Below are positions 18,618 to 27,700 of a stretch of 64,000 nucleotides of DNA, piece by piece. The stretch spans positions 124,001 through 188,000 of the forward strand of contig NZ_JHXY01000006.1 in NCBI RefSeq assembly GCF_000621585.1. The letters run 5' to 3'. Every line of letters begins with the position of its first letter. Position 1 is the first letter of the stretch. The notes beneath the pieces were generated by a model, which saw only the letters and a list, made by a program, of their open reading frames with translations, had not been told where the DNA came from and made no database searches. The position numbers and the translations under genes were made by a program. The stretch comes from [Eubacterium] cellulosolvens LD2006. GTDB lineage: Bacteria > Bacillota > Clostridia > Lachnospirales > Lachnospiraceae.

Positions 18618-19478
18618 TTGAAAAAAAAAGACACGGACGGCGCTCTGACGCCCTCCTTCAAACAAAGCTATAAAGTCGAGAAAAAATCCATGGTATCCCT
18701 CTCGGTCTATAATGTCGGCCAGCAGAAATGCCTGCCGGGTTACACCTGGGGTCCTGGCGTGCGGGATCACTATCTCATCCACTACATCACAGGCGGACGG
18801 GGAACCTATACAACCGGCGGACGCACCTATGAGCTCTCTGCCGGAGATATCTTCCTCGCACTTCCCGACACAGAGATCATGTACCGCGCCTCCGACGACG
18901 ATCCGTGGACCTACGAGTGGGTCGGCTTTTACGGGACAGACGCCCCCAGCATCATCGAGCGGACCGCTTTGCGCCCGGACTGTCCCGTCCTCCACAGTGT
19001 CTCCTACGGAGAGGAGCTGAGAGAGCATCTGCTCCGGATCATCCGCGCCTTCGGCAATACGTTTCAGAGCGCGGTAGAAATGACCGGCGAGCTGTATCTC
19101 CTCCTCTTCGTTCTCGTGAGCCGCTCCGGGGTCCCGGAGCCCGAGCGTTCGGGCGCGGCCGAGGATGTCCGGCGCGCGGTGGAATATATCGCGTCGCACT
19201 ACTCCTACGGAATTACCGTGGAGGATATCGCCGCCTATATCGGCGTCAGCCGGAGTACCCTTTTCCGGGAATTCCGGAAGAAGGGCTACCCTTCTCCGAA
19301 AGAGTATCTGGACCGTTTCCGCATCGACAGAGCAAGGGTTCTTCTCACCGATACACAGCTCCCCGTCGGCGCGGTCGCAACCTCCGTCGGCTATGACAAC
19401 GGCCCGTACTTCTCCAAGGCGTTCCGCAAATTCACTCAGATGACGCCCTCCCTCTTCCGGAAAAAACACGCCCTCTGA
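18618..19478 (+). CDS. AraC-family regulator beside gal operon
   Basis: An AraC/XylS transcription factor of about 286 residues. The N-terminal cupin-like ligand domain contains HYITGGRGTYTTGGRTYEL and the C-terminal double helix-turn-helix contains GITVEDIAAYIGVSRSTLFR and VGYDNGPYFSKAFRKFTQMTP. It is transcribed away from galT, so regulation of the gal operon by galactose or a galactoside is a reasonable inference. The start is uncertain: TTG at 18618 has GAGG six bases upstream, while an in-frame GTG at 18606 lacks a clear ribosome site. The GH2 gene lies on the opposite strand downstream. Confidence 0.85.
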   Translation: MKKKDTDGALTPSFKQSYKVEKKSMVSLSVYNVGQQKCLPGYTWGPGVRDHYLIHYITGGRGTYTTGGRTYELSAGDIFLALPDTEIMYRASDDDPWTYEWVGFYGTDAPSIIERTALRPDCPVLHSVSYGEELREHLLRIIRAFGNTFQSAVEMTGELYLLLFVLVSRSGVPEPERSGAAEDVRRAVEYIASHYSYGITVEDIAAYIGVSRSTLFREFRKKGYPSPKEYLDRFRIDRARVLLTDTQLPVGAVATSVGYDNGPYFSKAFRKFTQMTPSLFRKKHAL

Positions 19479-19568
19479 TCTACGACGGAACTTTGGGGAT
19501 TGTGCTTTTCATGAACGGACAGGAATTTTGTCCGGTTATTTAAGAAACGTTGTCCGAAAAAGCAGAAC

Positions 19569-19603
19569 GGGACTGCAGCACGAAGTTCTTCGTGCTGCAG
19601 TCC
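19569..19603 (-). terminator. Terminator after GH2 gene
   Basis: A long perfect stem, GGGACTGCAGCACGAAG/CTTCGTGCTGCAGTCCC, lies 6 bp after the minus-strand GH2 stop. A T-rich run (CTGCTTTTTC) follows on that strand. It may also stop the convergent AraC-type transcript. Confidence 0.7.
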
Positions 19604-19609
19604 CCCCTC

Positions 19610-21745
19610 TCAAATGTCCATTACATCACTTCTCTGTATACCGGTCGCAAGCTCCGGCACGGACGCTTTGCCCGCTTCGTCTTCCGACGGATTCCCCTCT
19701 TCCATCGCCCGCTCTCCGAAACGGACGATCTTCTTAATCTCTCTGTCGCAGGTAAAGATACCGTTCACTTCGTCCTCGATATCCGTCCACTGTGTATAGA
19801 CGGTCGCGCAGAGCCCCTTCGGGATCCGTTTCTCAATTCCGCGGATCAGCTTTCTGTATTTCCTGTTCAGCGCATCCTTTGTCTTCGATCTCTTCCCGTA
19901 TCCATAGACCATCTCACTTGAACTGTGCTCCGGAATACAATACGGGAGTCCTCCGAATTCCGAGAGCACGAACGCGCGCCGGCTCTCCACGGCCATTTTG
20001 AACGTCAGATAGTAGAAATGGATGCTTCGGAAATCGCCGCCTTTCTGATCAAACCAGCCGCTGGCCGCGTCGATCAGATGCTCGGGGTCGGCTTTCCGGA
20101 GAATCTTCGTACACCTCTCTGTCTCAAACTGTCCCCAGGCTTCATTAAACAGTGTCCACGCAAATATGCAGGGATGGAAACGCAGCCGCTCCGCCGTCTC
20201 CGTGATCTCCCTGCGGAATTCCTCTTTTCCGCTCTCACTCATCCGTCCGACCAGCGAAGGATGAATATCCCTGACTTTTACGCCGAGCCAGTTCATCAGT
20301 GTCGCGGCATAGGTGACAAACCACGGCCGGTACGATTCCCCGCCGTTTACAATATCCTGCCACACGAGGAGTCCGAGACAATCGCAGTGGTAGTACCACC
20401 TGTCCGGCTCAATTTTTGCGTGTTTGCGGACCATATTGAACCCGGACTTCTTCATCTCCCTGAGATCAAAGAGCATGGCCTCGTCCGAGGGCGGCGTGTA
20501 AATGCCGTCCGGCCAGTAGCCCTGATCCAGCACACCGCGAAGGAAGACCGGCTCATGATTGAGACAGATCCTCGGAATCCCGTTGTCGTCATTCTCAAGA
20601 GTGACCGACCGCATCGCGAAGTAACCGGTCGCCTGATCCTCTCCCATCCGGACATCGAAGTGATAGATCCAGGGTTCCTCGAACGTCCAGAACTTTGGAG
20701 CGGCAATCTTTACATTCAGCCAGGTATTGGTCGTTCCCGTGACAATCGCTTTCCGGAAGAGACTGTCGTCTTCCTTTGTCCGCTCTTTATTCTCATAGAG
20801 ATCCGGATTCCGCACGCACACACGCACCGGAAAATCAGCGGCTGCCCGGACGAGGATGTCGACCTGTCCGCTGTCCGGATCCGGAATCGTCTCAATGCCG
20901 AGAATGTAATCGGCCGGCACTTCCTCCATCCAGACCGTCTGCCAGATGCCGCTCACCGCCGTATAAAACATCCCGCCGTTCTTCAGTTTCTGCTTTCCTC
21001 TGGCGTGCCAGGAAGTATCGCTCACATCGCGTACGCAGACGACAATCTCATCGGCAGCTCCGCCATTTACTGACGAGGCTGCAAAAGCATCTTGCTCAGC
21101 ATCTTCCGGCTCCGTCTCACACTCGTCCTCCGGGTCCTCTTCCTCATCCTCATCTTCCTCTTCGTGATATCCGAATCCCGTTACTCCCGGAAATACTGTG
21201 ATCACCGATCGTCCACGACTACGTTTCTCGGACGGATCGTTTTGCTCCCCGCCAAAAGTGGTTCGTTCTTCACCCTCCGGTTCTTCTTCGTCCCCTGCTA
21301 CTTCTCCCGCAGGCTTCAGGTAATCCGTGATATCGAGATCAAACGGAAGATATCCGCCGATATGCCGTCCGGCTTCTCTTCCATTTATATAGACAATACA
21401 CGCCTGGTCGACGGCTCCGAAATGAATCAGAATCCGGTTCCCCGGCTTTCTCTCCGCCAGCTCCGGAAGCAGCCTCCGGTACCACAGCAACTCATCCGGC
21501 ATCAGCTGGCGGCTGACCTTTGACAGCGCGCTCTCTGGCGAAAAAGGAACCAGAATCTGTCCGTCCCACTTCTCAGGGATTCCCTGGGGAAGCACCCCCT
21601 CTCTATCCATTTCTCCCGTGAATGCATAATCCCAGTAGCCGTTGAGATTGATCCAGCTTTTCCTGTGCAGCATTTCCCGCGGGTATTCCTGAAGCACGTT
21701 GTTTACATCAAGATCTCTCCCCCATCTGGTCATCAATTGTTTCAC
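19610..21745 (-). CDS. Glycoside hydrolase family 2 with acidic insertion
   Basis: A 711-residue retaining beta-glycosidase of family GH2 (beta-galactosidase/glucuronidase clan). An N-terminal sugar-binding domain, an immunoglobulin-like domain and a TIM barrel are recognisable. LFNEAWGQ carries the acid/base glutamate and VLSEFGG the likely nucleophile. No signal peptide, so cytosolic. The GTG start is supported by GGAGGGCATAC. An insertion of about 85 residues (about 148-235) interrupts the jelly-roll domain and is strongly acidic. Position beside the gal genes suggests a beta-galactoside substrate, which is inference. Confidence 0.88.
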   Translation of the reverse strand: MKQLMTRWGRDLDVNNVLQEYPREMLHRKSWINLNGYWDYAFTGEMDREGVLPQGIPEKWDGQILVPFSPESALSKVSRQLMPDELLWYRRLLPELAERKPGNRILIHFGAVDQACIVYINGREAGRHIGGYLPFDLDITDYLKPAGEVAGDEEEPEGEERTTFGGEQNDPSEKRSRGRSVITVFPGVTGFGYHEEEDEDEEEDPEDECETEPEDAEQDAFAASSVNGGAADEIVVCVRDVSDTSWHARGKQKLKNGGMFYTAVSGIWQTVWMEEVPADYILGIETIPDPDSGQVDILVRAAADFPVRVCVRNPDLYENKERTKEDDSLFRKAIVTGTTNTWLNVKIAAPKFWTFEEPWIYHFDVRMGEDQATGYFAMRSVTLENDDNGIPRICLNHEPVFLRGVLDQGYWPDGIYTPPSDEAMLFDLREMKKSGFNMVRKHAKIEPDRWYYHCDCLGLLVWQDIVNGGESYRPWFVTYAATLMNWLGVKVRDIHPSLVGRMSESGKEEFRREITETAERLRFHPCIFAWTLFNEAWGQFETERCTKILRKADPEHLIDAASGWFDQKGGDFRSIHFYYLTFKMAVESRRAFVLSEFGGLPYCIPEHSSSEMVYGYGKRSKTKDALNRKYRKLIRGIEKRIPKGLCATVYTQWTDIEDEVNGIFTCDREIKKIVRFGERAMEEGNPSEDEAGKASVPELATGIQRSDVMDI

Positions 21746-22309
21746 GTATGCCCTCCGGATCTATTGTGCAAATCATCAGCTTCTGTTTTTCTATACTTTT
21801 ATATAGAATAATTATCGCATATCGAGAGAAAAAACCCAACAATCTTTTCGTCACAATCGAAGATTTTTCGTGTCAAATTCTTCGGATCAATTACCGTCCG
21901 CCTCTTCCGTTTTTTTCAGCTCAAAATCCCTCTTCCGCCCATTATTTAAATTTATTTAATTATTTCCTGTATTTTTTATCAGTCACATGACTTTTCTGTA
22001 ACATGTGACCGCAAATAGTTTCCATTTGTTGATTATTTATTTAATTTTGTATACTCATTTCACTTTTTAAGTACGTTCTGCGAAACGCGCTACGAAATAA
22101 ATAAAACCTCCCAAATCAATTGTGTGTATTTTGTATATTATTCTAAATTCATATGCTATTTACCACTTATTTCATATATTGTATAATATTGAATTAGATA
22201 ATTCATCTGACGAGCGGTGTAAATTCATCAGTATTTTATGCATGATTAACAATTCGTTCTGATAAGAATTTTTCTCAACAAAAAGATATGAAAGTGGGGT
22301 AGCAGTTTT
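21746..22309. other. AT-rich intergenic region, GH2/glgC divergent
   Basis: No convincing gene in these 564 bp. The sequence is very AT-rich. It holds a glgC promoter candidate at 22159-22187 and presumably the GH2 promoter, which was not resolved. Short reading frames here lack ribosome sites and family character. Confidence 0.6.
22159..22187 (+). promoter_or_regulatory. Predicted glgC promoter
   Basis: TTTACC (22159-22164), 17-bp spacer, perfect TATAAT (22182-22187). About 120 nt of leader precede the glgC start. Confidence 0.6.
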
Positions 22310-23449
22310 ATGAGTCAAAACAACATGCTGGCTATGATCCTGGCCGGTGGTCGTGGCAGCCGTCTGAAAGACTTGACCAACAAGGTCGCAAAACCTGCCG
22401 TGTTCTTCGGCGGCAAGTATCGAATTGTCGATTTTCCACTTAGCAACTGTGCAAACAGTGGTATCGACGTAGTCGGAGTTCTTACGCAGTACGAATCCGT
22501 TCTTCTGAACAGCTATGTGGCAGCAGGCCGCCGCTGGGGTCTTGATACGAAAGACAGCGGTGTCTACGTTCTTCCGCCGCGCGAGAAGGCAGACGCCAAT
22601 CTCGATGTGTACCGCGGAACAGCTGACGCCATTTCGCAGAATATTGATTTTATCGACACCTACAATCCGGAATATCTGCTGATTCTCTCCGGTGATCACA
22701 TCTACAAGATGGATTACTCAAGGATGCTCAGCTTCCATAAAGAGCACAACGCGGATGCCACCATCGCGGTCATCGGCGTTCCGATGAAAGAGGCCAGCCG
22801 TTTCGGCATTATGAATACGGACGAAGAGGGCAAGATTGTAGAGTTTGAGGAAAAACCCGAGAACCCGAAGAGCAATCTCGCTTCGATGGGTATCTACATC
22901 TTTAACTGGAAACTTCTCCGCAAGATGCTCATGGCCGATCTGAAGAATCCGGATTCCAACCACGACTTCGGAAAAGACATCATCCCCGCTCTTCTCGGCG
23001 ACAACAAATCCCTCTGGGCTTACCAGTTCAAGGGCTACTGGAAAGATGTCGGAACCATCGACTCTCTCTGGGAGGCTAATATGGATCTTCTCAACGACAG
23101 CAATGGCCTGAATCTGGACGATCCGTCCTGGAAGATCTACACAGAGGACGCCTCCGCGCTTCCGCAGTACATCGGTCCGGACGCCGTCGTAAAGAACGCG
23201 TACATCACGCAGGGATGTAAAATCCAGGGTGAAGTCAGAAACTCCGTTCTCTTCACCGGCGCCCAGGTAAAACCGGGGGCAAAGGTCATCGACACTGTCC
23301 TTATGCCGGGAGCAATCGTTGAAGAGGGAGCGGTTGTCACCCGCGCGCTTGTCGCAGACGGCGTGCGCGTAGGCAGGAAGGCCGTCATCGGCAGCGCAAA
23401 GAGTGAAAATATCGAACTTGTAGCCAAAAACGTAAAGGGGGATGAATAA
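22310..23449 (+). CDS. glgC: Glucose-1-phosphate adenylyltransferase, catalytic subunit
   Basis: Makes ADP-glucose from ATP and glucose 1-phosphate, the committed step of glycogen synthesis. The 379 residues hold the N-terminal nucleotidyltransferase domain with [12 protein letters not shown] near residue 10, the glucose-1-phosphate region [10 protein letters not shown], and a C-terminal left-handed beta-helix of hexapeptide repeats. The family regulatory subunit follows after 2 bp, the usual glgC-glgD arrangement of Bacillota. GTGGGG precedes the ATG. Confidence 0.96.
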   Translation: MSQNNMLAMILAGGRGSRLKDLTNKVAKPAVFFGGKYRIVDFPLSNCANSGIDVVGVLTQYESVLLNSYVAAGRRWGLDTKDSGVYVLPPREKADANLDVYRGTADAISQNIDFIDTYNPEYLLILSGDHIYKMDYSRMLSFHKEHNADATIAVIGVPMKEASRFGIMNTDEEGKIVEFEEKPENPKSNLASMGIYIFNWKLLRKMLMADLKNPDSNHDFGKDIIPALLGDNKSLWAYQFKGYWKDVGTIDSLWEANMDLLNDSNGLNLDDPSWKIYTEDASALPQYIGPDAVVKNAYITQGCKIQGEVRNSVLFTGAQVKPGAKVIDTVLMPGAIVEEGAVVTRALVADGVRVGRKAVIGSAKSENIELVAKNVKGDE

Positions 23450-23451
23450 TC

Positions 23452-24567
23452 ATGTGTGACGCTTTAGGTATTATTACTTCATCTGCCAACAACATCCGTG
23501 TTGCGGGCATGCAGGATTATCGTCCCATGGGTGCCTTCTCCTTTGCGGGAAGATACCGCGTTATCGATTTTCCGCTCTCCAACCTGAGCAACTCCGAGAT
23601 CGACAACATTCAGGTATACGTTCGTGAGAACCCCCGCTCGCTCGCCGAGCACCTGAGCAACGGAAGCGCCTTCAACATCAACTCCAAGAGAGGAAAACTG
23701 CAGCTTCTGTTCTCGAACCTCAGCCGGACAAACGATGTCTACAACACAGACGTGGCCGCGTTCGCGCAGAACCTCAACATCATCGCAAGAAAACCGCAGC
23801 AGTACGTGATCATCGCTCCGAGCTACATGGTCTACACACAGGATTTCCGCACTCTTCTGGACACACACATTGCGTCCGGCGCCGATATCACGCTGCTCTA
23901 CCACCGCGTGAACAACGCGAGGGACGCGTACTTAAGCTGCGACGCTCTGGATCTGAACAAGCAGAAGGGCGTTCTCTCGATTGAGCACAACAGGGGAACC
24001 GCCAAAGAGAAAAACATCTTCATGGACACCTACATCATGAAGAAAGATCTCTTCGTCGAGCTCATCGAGAAGGCACAGAAGATCTCATCGATCTACACGC
24101 TCTCCCAGATCATCAATAAGGAGTGTTCCGAGTACGACGTCAGAGGCGTCGCTCACCGCGGTTACTTCGCACCGGTATCGGATTTCGAGAGCTACTACAA
24201 CGCCAACCTTGAGCTGATCAACATTGAAGAGGCAGACGATCTCTTCGATCCGGACTGGCCAATCTACACGGTGACCACAGATTCCGCGCCGACAAAATAT
24301 TACGAGACCGCAGAGGTAAAACACTCTCTGATCTCCAACGGATGCGTCATCAAGGGAACCGTTGAAAACTCCGTGGTCGGCCGTGGCGTAACCATTGAAG
24401 AGGGAGCTGTGGTACGCAACAGCGTCATTCTTGCCTACTCAAAAATCGACAAGAATGTGCAGATCGACCATCAGGTTGTCGACAAATGGGCTGTCGTCGG
24501 ACACGAAGTGAAACTTTCCGCCACCGCCGACCGTCCGGGATATGTAAAGAGAGACGATCGTCTCTGA
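23452..24567 (+). CDS. glgD: Glucose-1-phosphate adenylyltransferase, GlgD subunit
   Basis: Non-catalytic partner that modulates GlgC in many Bacillota. The 371 residues share the GlgC fold, but the catalytic GGRGSRL loop is replaced by LGIITSSANNIRVAGMQ, the hallmark of GlgD. The beta-helix C-terminus contains the repeats VENSVVGRGVTIEEGAVV. It is translationally close to glgC. Other glycogen genes are not in the window. Terminator-like hairpins follow at 24693 and 24768. Confidence 0.95.
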   Translation: MCDALGIITSSANNIRVAGMQDYRPMGAFSFAGRYRVIDFPLSNLSNSEIDNIQVYVRENPRSLAEHLSNGSAFNINSKRGKLQLLFSNLSRTNDVYNTDVAAFAQNLNIIARKPQQYVIIAPSYMVYTQDFRTLLDTHIASGADITLLYHRVNNARDAYLSCDALDLNKQKGVLSIEHNRGTAKEKNIFMDTYIMKKDLFVELIEKAQKISSIYTLSQIINKECSEYDVRGVAHRGYFAPVSDFESYYNANLELINIEEADDLFDPDWPIYTVTTDSAPTKYYETAEVKHSLISNGCVIKGTVENSVVGRGVTIEEGAVVRNSVILAYSKIDKNVQIDHQVVDKWAVVGHEVKLSATADRPGYVKRDDRL

Positions 24568-24609
24568 TCCGCATCACATTTTACGGGGAGTATCATCGAT
24601 ATATGAAAA

Positions 24610-24688
24610 CGCTTCGCATCCGCGCGGGTGCGCATGTAAGCGGAGTGTTTTGTGTTATGAAAATTCCCGAAGAAATTTCCTGTAACAC
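24610..24688 (+). repeat. Dispersed hairpin repeat, copy 3 (diverged)
   Basis: Matches the family at CGCTTCGCATCCGCGCGG, GCGGAGTGTTTTG and the terminal palindrome. The palindrome's outer stem is GTGTTA/TAACAC (24652-24657 and 24683-24688) instead of TCTCAT/ATGAGA, so both arms changed together. Confidence 0.7.
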
Positions 24689-24692
24689 AAAA

Positions 24693-24728
24693 CGCACAGG
24701 GAAAGACCAGCCATCTCTTCCCTGTGCG
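24693..24728 (+). terminator. Hairpin terminator after glgD
   Basis: Stem CGCACAGGGAA/TTCCCTGTGCG of 11 bp, followed on the plus strand by AAAATTCCATTTTCTT. It is a weaker T-tract than a classical terminator. It begins five bases after repeat copy 3. Confidence 0.6.
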
Positions 24729-24767
24729 AAAATTCCATTTTCTTAACCTTATATTCTTAACCATGAA

Positions 24768-24801
24768 AAGGGGGACAGCCGCAGACACGGCTGTCCCCCT
24801 T
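24768..24801 (-). terminator. Terminator after ddh
   Basis: 14-bp stem AAGGGGGACAGCCG/CGGCTGTCCCCCTT followed on the minus strand by TTCATGG. It lies about 60 bp after the ddh stop. Confidence 0.75.
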
Positions 24802-24861
24802 CCGTATATACAGATCTTCGTCGATCGGAATCCTGTGTCCACTAGATCCGGTTCCTGTTTC

Positions 24862-25848
24862 TTACAGGAGATGTGCTCTGAGCTCTTCCGGGCTCTGGCT
24901 GCAGAGATATGCCGGCGGTACATCGAGAACGGTTCTGCATCCTCTCTGTCCCTCGTCATACATGCGTTTTGCGGCTCTCGCGTAAGCCACCAATACGCTT
25001 GTCGTGAACTCCGGATTGGAATCCAGTTTGAGACTGTACTCAATGATGTGAGTATTCTCTTTGTTCACGCCTGTCTTTCCGGAACGGAAAACAATACCGC
25101 CGTGAGCCATTCCACTGTGATTCTTCTCAAGTTCCTCCTCGCTGATAAAATGAACGATGGTGTCATAGTCGCTGAAGTAGTTCGGCATCTCCTTGATTTC
25201 CTTCTCGACTCTGGCCGCATCCGCCCCGTCCTCGAGGACAACAAAACACTCTCTTGTGTGTTTCTGTCTTGTGGAGAGTTCCGGCGCTCTTCCGGAGCGG
25301 ACAGCCTCCAGTGCACTCTCGACCGGAATGGTGTACTGCTTCGCGTTGCGCACGCCCTCAATTCTGCGGATCGCGTCGGAGTGTCCCTGGGATACTCCTT
25401 TGCCCCAGAATGTGTAATCCTTTCCGTCCGGAAGAATTGCGTTGGCGTACACACGGTTGAGGGAGAACATTCCCGGATCCCAGCCGACAGAGATCATGCC
25501 GATGTGTCCGTTTTCCTTTGCAGCCGCGTCGACATTCGCAAAATGCTCCGGGATTCTCGCGTGTGTATCAAAGCTGTCCACGACATTGAAAAGCTTCGCA
25601 TACTCCGGCGTCTGCTTCGGAAGATCTGTCGCGCTTCCGCCGCACAGAATCATCACATCGATTTTATCTGTCCAGTCTTTGATATCCGCTGTATTAACAA
25701 CCGGCACATTCTCCGTAAGAATGTTTACGCTCTTCGGATCTCTTCTTGTAAAAACAGCCACGAGTTCCATATCCGGTGCTTCTTTTACAGCGATCTCCAC
25801 GCCTCTTCCGAGGTTTCCATATCCCATGATACCGATTCTTGTGCTCAT
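24862..25848 (-). CDS. ddh: meso-Diaminopimelate dehydrogenase
   Basis: NADPH-dependent enzyme that makes meso-diaminopimelate in one step for lysine and peptidoglycan. The 328 residues match the family. The N-terminal dinucleotide motif GIMGYGNLGRG is at residues 6-16. CGGSATDLP, SFDTHARIPEH and SVGWDPGMFSLNRV are the family's substrate and cofactor segments. AGGAAT precedes the ATG. It is monocistronic between the OhrR gene and the glgD terminator region. Confidence 0.96.
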   Translation of the reverse strand: MSTRIGIMGYGNLGRGVEIAVKEAPDMELVAVFTRRDPKSVNILTENVPVVNTADIKDWTDKIDVMILCGGSATDLPKQTPEYAKLFNVVDSFDTHARIPEHFANVDAAAKENGHIGMISVGWDPGMFSLNRVYANAILPDGKDYTFWGKGVSQGHSDAIRRIEGVRNAKQYTIPVESALEAVRSGRAPELSTRQKHTRECFVVLEDGADAARVEKEIKEMPNYFSDYDTIVHFISEEELEKNHSGMAHGGIVFRSGKTGVNKENTHIIEYSLKLDSNPEFTTSVLVAYARAAKRMYDEGQRGCRTVLDVPPAYLCSQSPEELRAHLL

Positions 25849-25979
25849 ATTCCTGTGTTCTCCTTGTTTTCTGTTATTTTCCTGAATTTTTACTTATTTT
25901 TATGTATTTTCCGGCAAAATTATAACGCATCACCGTTTTTCAGTCAATAAATGACTGCCAACCGCAATGCGCTATTCTT

Positions 25980-26010
25980 TAAGGGAACGCGCTGCATCCG
26001 CGTTCCCTTA
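25980..26010 (-). terminator. Hairpin after ohrR
   Basis: A perfect 12-bp stem TAAGGGAACGCG/CGCGTTCCCTTA with a 7-base loop starts 2 bp after the ohrR stop. The minus-strand tail TTAAAGAAT is short in T, so termination may be inefficient. Confidence 0.5.
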
Positions 26011-26012
26011 TC

Positions 26013-26444
26013 TCATCCGATACTGTCCAGAAGCTTGTATAACAGCTCATAGAGCTGTCTGGACTCTTCCGGCGAAAGATTGATACAGCGCCCGATCTGA
26101 CCGGGAACCTCAAGCGCGCGATCCTGCAGCTTCATTCCATCCTCCGTGATGTGAACGATCAGGTTGCGCTCATCCTCCTCCGACCGCTTTCTCTCAATAT
26201 AGCCTTTCTGCTCCAGCTTCTTGAGCAGCGGGGTCAGCGTCCCGGAATCCAGATAGAGACATCTGCCAAGTTCCTTGACATTTGTCTGTTTCTTCTCCCA
26301 GAGCACCATCATGACAATATACTGCGTATACGTCAGATCCAGTTTGTCGAGGATCGGCTTGTATCTTCGGACAACCTCTTTAGACACTGCGTATAACGGA
26401 AAACAGAGCTGATTCTCCAGCCTTATACAATCGTATTTCCCCAT
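26013..26444 (-). CDS. ohrR: OhrR-type MarR regulator
   Basis: A 143-residue winged-helix repressor that senses organic hydroperoxides. The N-terminal ENQLCFPLYA contains Cys14 at the position of the reactive cysteine of Bacillus OhrR, and LYLDSGTLTPLLKKLE is the recognition helix typical of that subfamily. The ATG at 26444 is preferred because CAGGAGTTGAAC precedes it; a start at 26474 would cover the operator. A perfect 8-bp-arm palindrome overlaps its promoter, which fits autorepression. No ohr peroxidase gene is adjacent, so its main target lies elsewhere. Confidence 0.88.
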   Translation of the reverse strand: MGKYDCIRLENQLCFPLYAVSKEVVRRYKPILDKLDLTYTQYIVMMVLWEKKQTNVKELGRCLYLDSGTLTPLLKKLEQKGYIERKRSEEDERNLIVHITEDGMKLQDRALEVPGQIGRCINLSPEESRQLYELLYKLLDSIG

Positions 26445-26459
26445 GTTCAACTCCTGTTT

Positions 26460-26506
26460 TTTAATTGTTTGCAATTAAATTATACGCCTGTGCTTTAATT
26501 TGTCAA
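26460..26506 (-). promoter_or_regulatory. ohrR promoter and candidate OhrR operator
   Basis: Minus-strand TTGACA (26501-26506), 16-bp spacer, TATAAT (26479-26484). The palindrome TTTAATTG-TTTG-CAATTAAA (26460-26479) starts at the -10 and covers the predicted transcription start. AT-rich arms with AATTG resemble OhrR boxes. Confidence 0.65.
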
Positions 26507-26522
26507 GATTCTTCTGTTCGCG

Positions 26523-26566
26523 TTCTGTGTAATAGGGGAATGCGGAGCAATTTCCTTATGAGATAA
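26523..26566 (+). repeat. Dispersed repeat, terminal palindrome only
   Basis: GGGGAATGCGGAGCAATTTCC and TATGAGATAA match the end of the full repeats. Only the terminal module is present, placed 25 bp beyond the stop of the iron ABC ATPase gene. Confidence 0.65.
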
Positions 26567-26590
26567 AAGGAAATCCGATGGAAGATCCGT

Positions 26591-27700
26591 TCACACAGTC
26601 AGAAGCTTCCCGAGCATTTCCGCCTCACCGGCAAGTTCCTGCATCCGGCGGTTCGCCTCCCCGACCGGAAAGCCGGCGTTGATTACTTCCTCGCAATTCC
26701 GGATCATCTCACGGGCGCGGGCAAAAGCCGCGTCCGAAACCGGCATAAACGGCTGCTCTTCAATCACTTCCGCCGCCAGGATTTTTGCCACCCGGTAATC
26801 GATATCATTCGTGTACAGAATACCGGCCGCGAAAGGAATCTTCTGTCTCTGGAGTCTCCGGTAGACCGGAATGCCGCTGCCTCCCGACGAGAGAACAAAA
26901 ACCTCCGCCTCACCCTTTACAGCCGGAAGCTCCATACTGCCGAAGAGCGGATCGAACGATCCGTTGTCGATCTCATACAGCTCGCGGATCCTCTCTTCCT
27001 GAAAAATCTCCTCCGGCCGCCCGATGTGCCGGATTCCGTCTCCGCCCACACAGATAATGCGGTCGGAGATTTTCATGGCCAGATCAATTTCGTGGAGGGA
27101 GAGGACGACCGTGATCCCCTTCTTTTTCGCCATGTCCCCGATGATCTTCAGAAGATCCAGTTTGTAGCGAACGTCCAGATAGGATGTCGGCTCGTCCAGA
27201 ACAAGCACCTCCGGTTCCTGCGCGATCGCTCTTGCCAGAAGAATTCTCTGCTTCTGCCCGTCGCTGATACTGTTGAAATCTCTCTGTCCGAGTTCCCCTG
27301 CATGCACGATTTCAAGGGCTTCGTCCACTTTTTTCTCATCCTCTTCCGAGAGAATGCCGAGCCTTCCCGTGTAGGGATACCGCCCCGTCGCTACAATATC
27401 ATGACAGGTCATCAGCTCCGGTTTTACGCGATCGGTCAGCACCACAGCCACTTTTTTCGAGAGTTCTTTCCACGTGTAATCCGTGAACAATCTGTCCTCG
27501 AACAGCACCTTTCCGGAGACAGGCGCGAGCTGTCTCGTGATCGTCTTCAGGATCGTCGACTTTCCCGCTCCGTTCGGGCCGATAAGCGTGACGATCTCCC
27601 CTCTTTGGATAGCAAGGTCAATATCGCCGATCAGGGCTCTTCCGTTGTAACCGACGCTCAGCTTCGAGAGCCGGATAGGATATTTTTCTTTGCTCATCAT
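26591..27700 (-). CDS. Iron/siderophore-type ABC transporter ATPase
   Basis: A 369-residue ATPase of the FecE/BtuD/FhuC subfamily that energises uptake. Walker A GPNGAGKST is near residue 38, the signature ISDGQKQRILLARA near 145 and Walker B VLVLDEPTSYLDV near 165. About 110 residues beyond the normal C-terminus (about 255-369) form an extension with a FVLSSGGSGIPVYRRLQ segment, probably regulatory. Its ATG overlaps the permease stop by four bases, so it is the last gene of the four-gene uptake operon. Confidence 0.9.
   Translation of the reverse strand: MMSKEKYPIRLSKLSVGYNGRALIGDIDLAIQRGEIVTLIGPNGAGKSTILKTITRQLAPVSGKVLFEDRLFTDYTWKELSKKVAVVLTDRVKPELMTCHDIVATGRYPYTGRLGILSEEDEKKVDEALEIVHAGELGQRDFNSISDGQKQRILLARAIAQEPEVLVLDEPTSYLDVRYKLDLLKIIGDMAKKKGITVVLSLHEIDLAMKISDRIICVGGDGIRHIGRPEEIFQEERIRELYEIDNGSFDPLFGSMELPAVKGEAEVFVLSSGGSGIPVYRRLQRQKIPFAAGILYTNDIDYRVAKILAAEVIEEQPFMPVSDAAFARAREMIRNCEEVINAGFPVGEANRRMQELAGEAEMLGKLLTV

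Noticed and set aside
21748-21990. 80-codon plus-strand frame upstream of glgC
   Set aside because: In AT-rich DNA, without a ribosome site, and it begins inside the probable GH2 promoter region.
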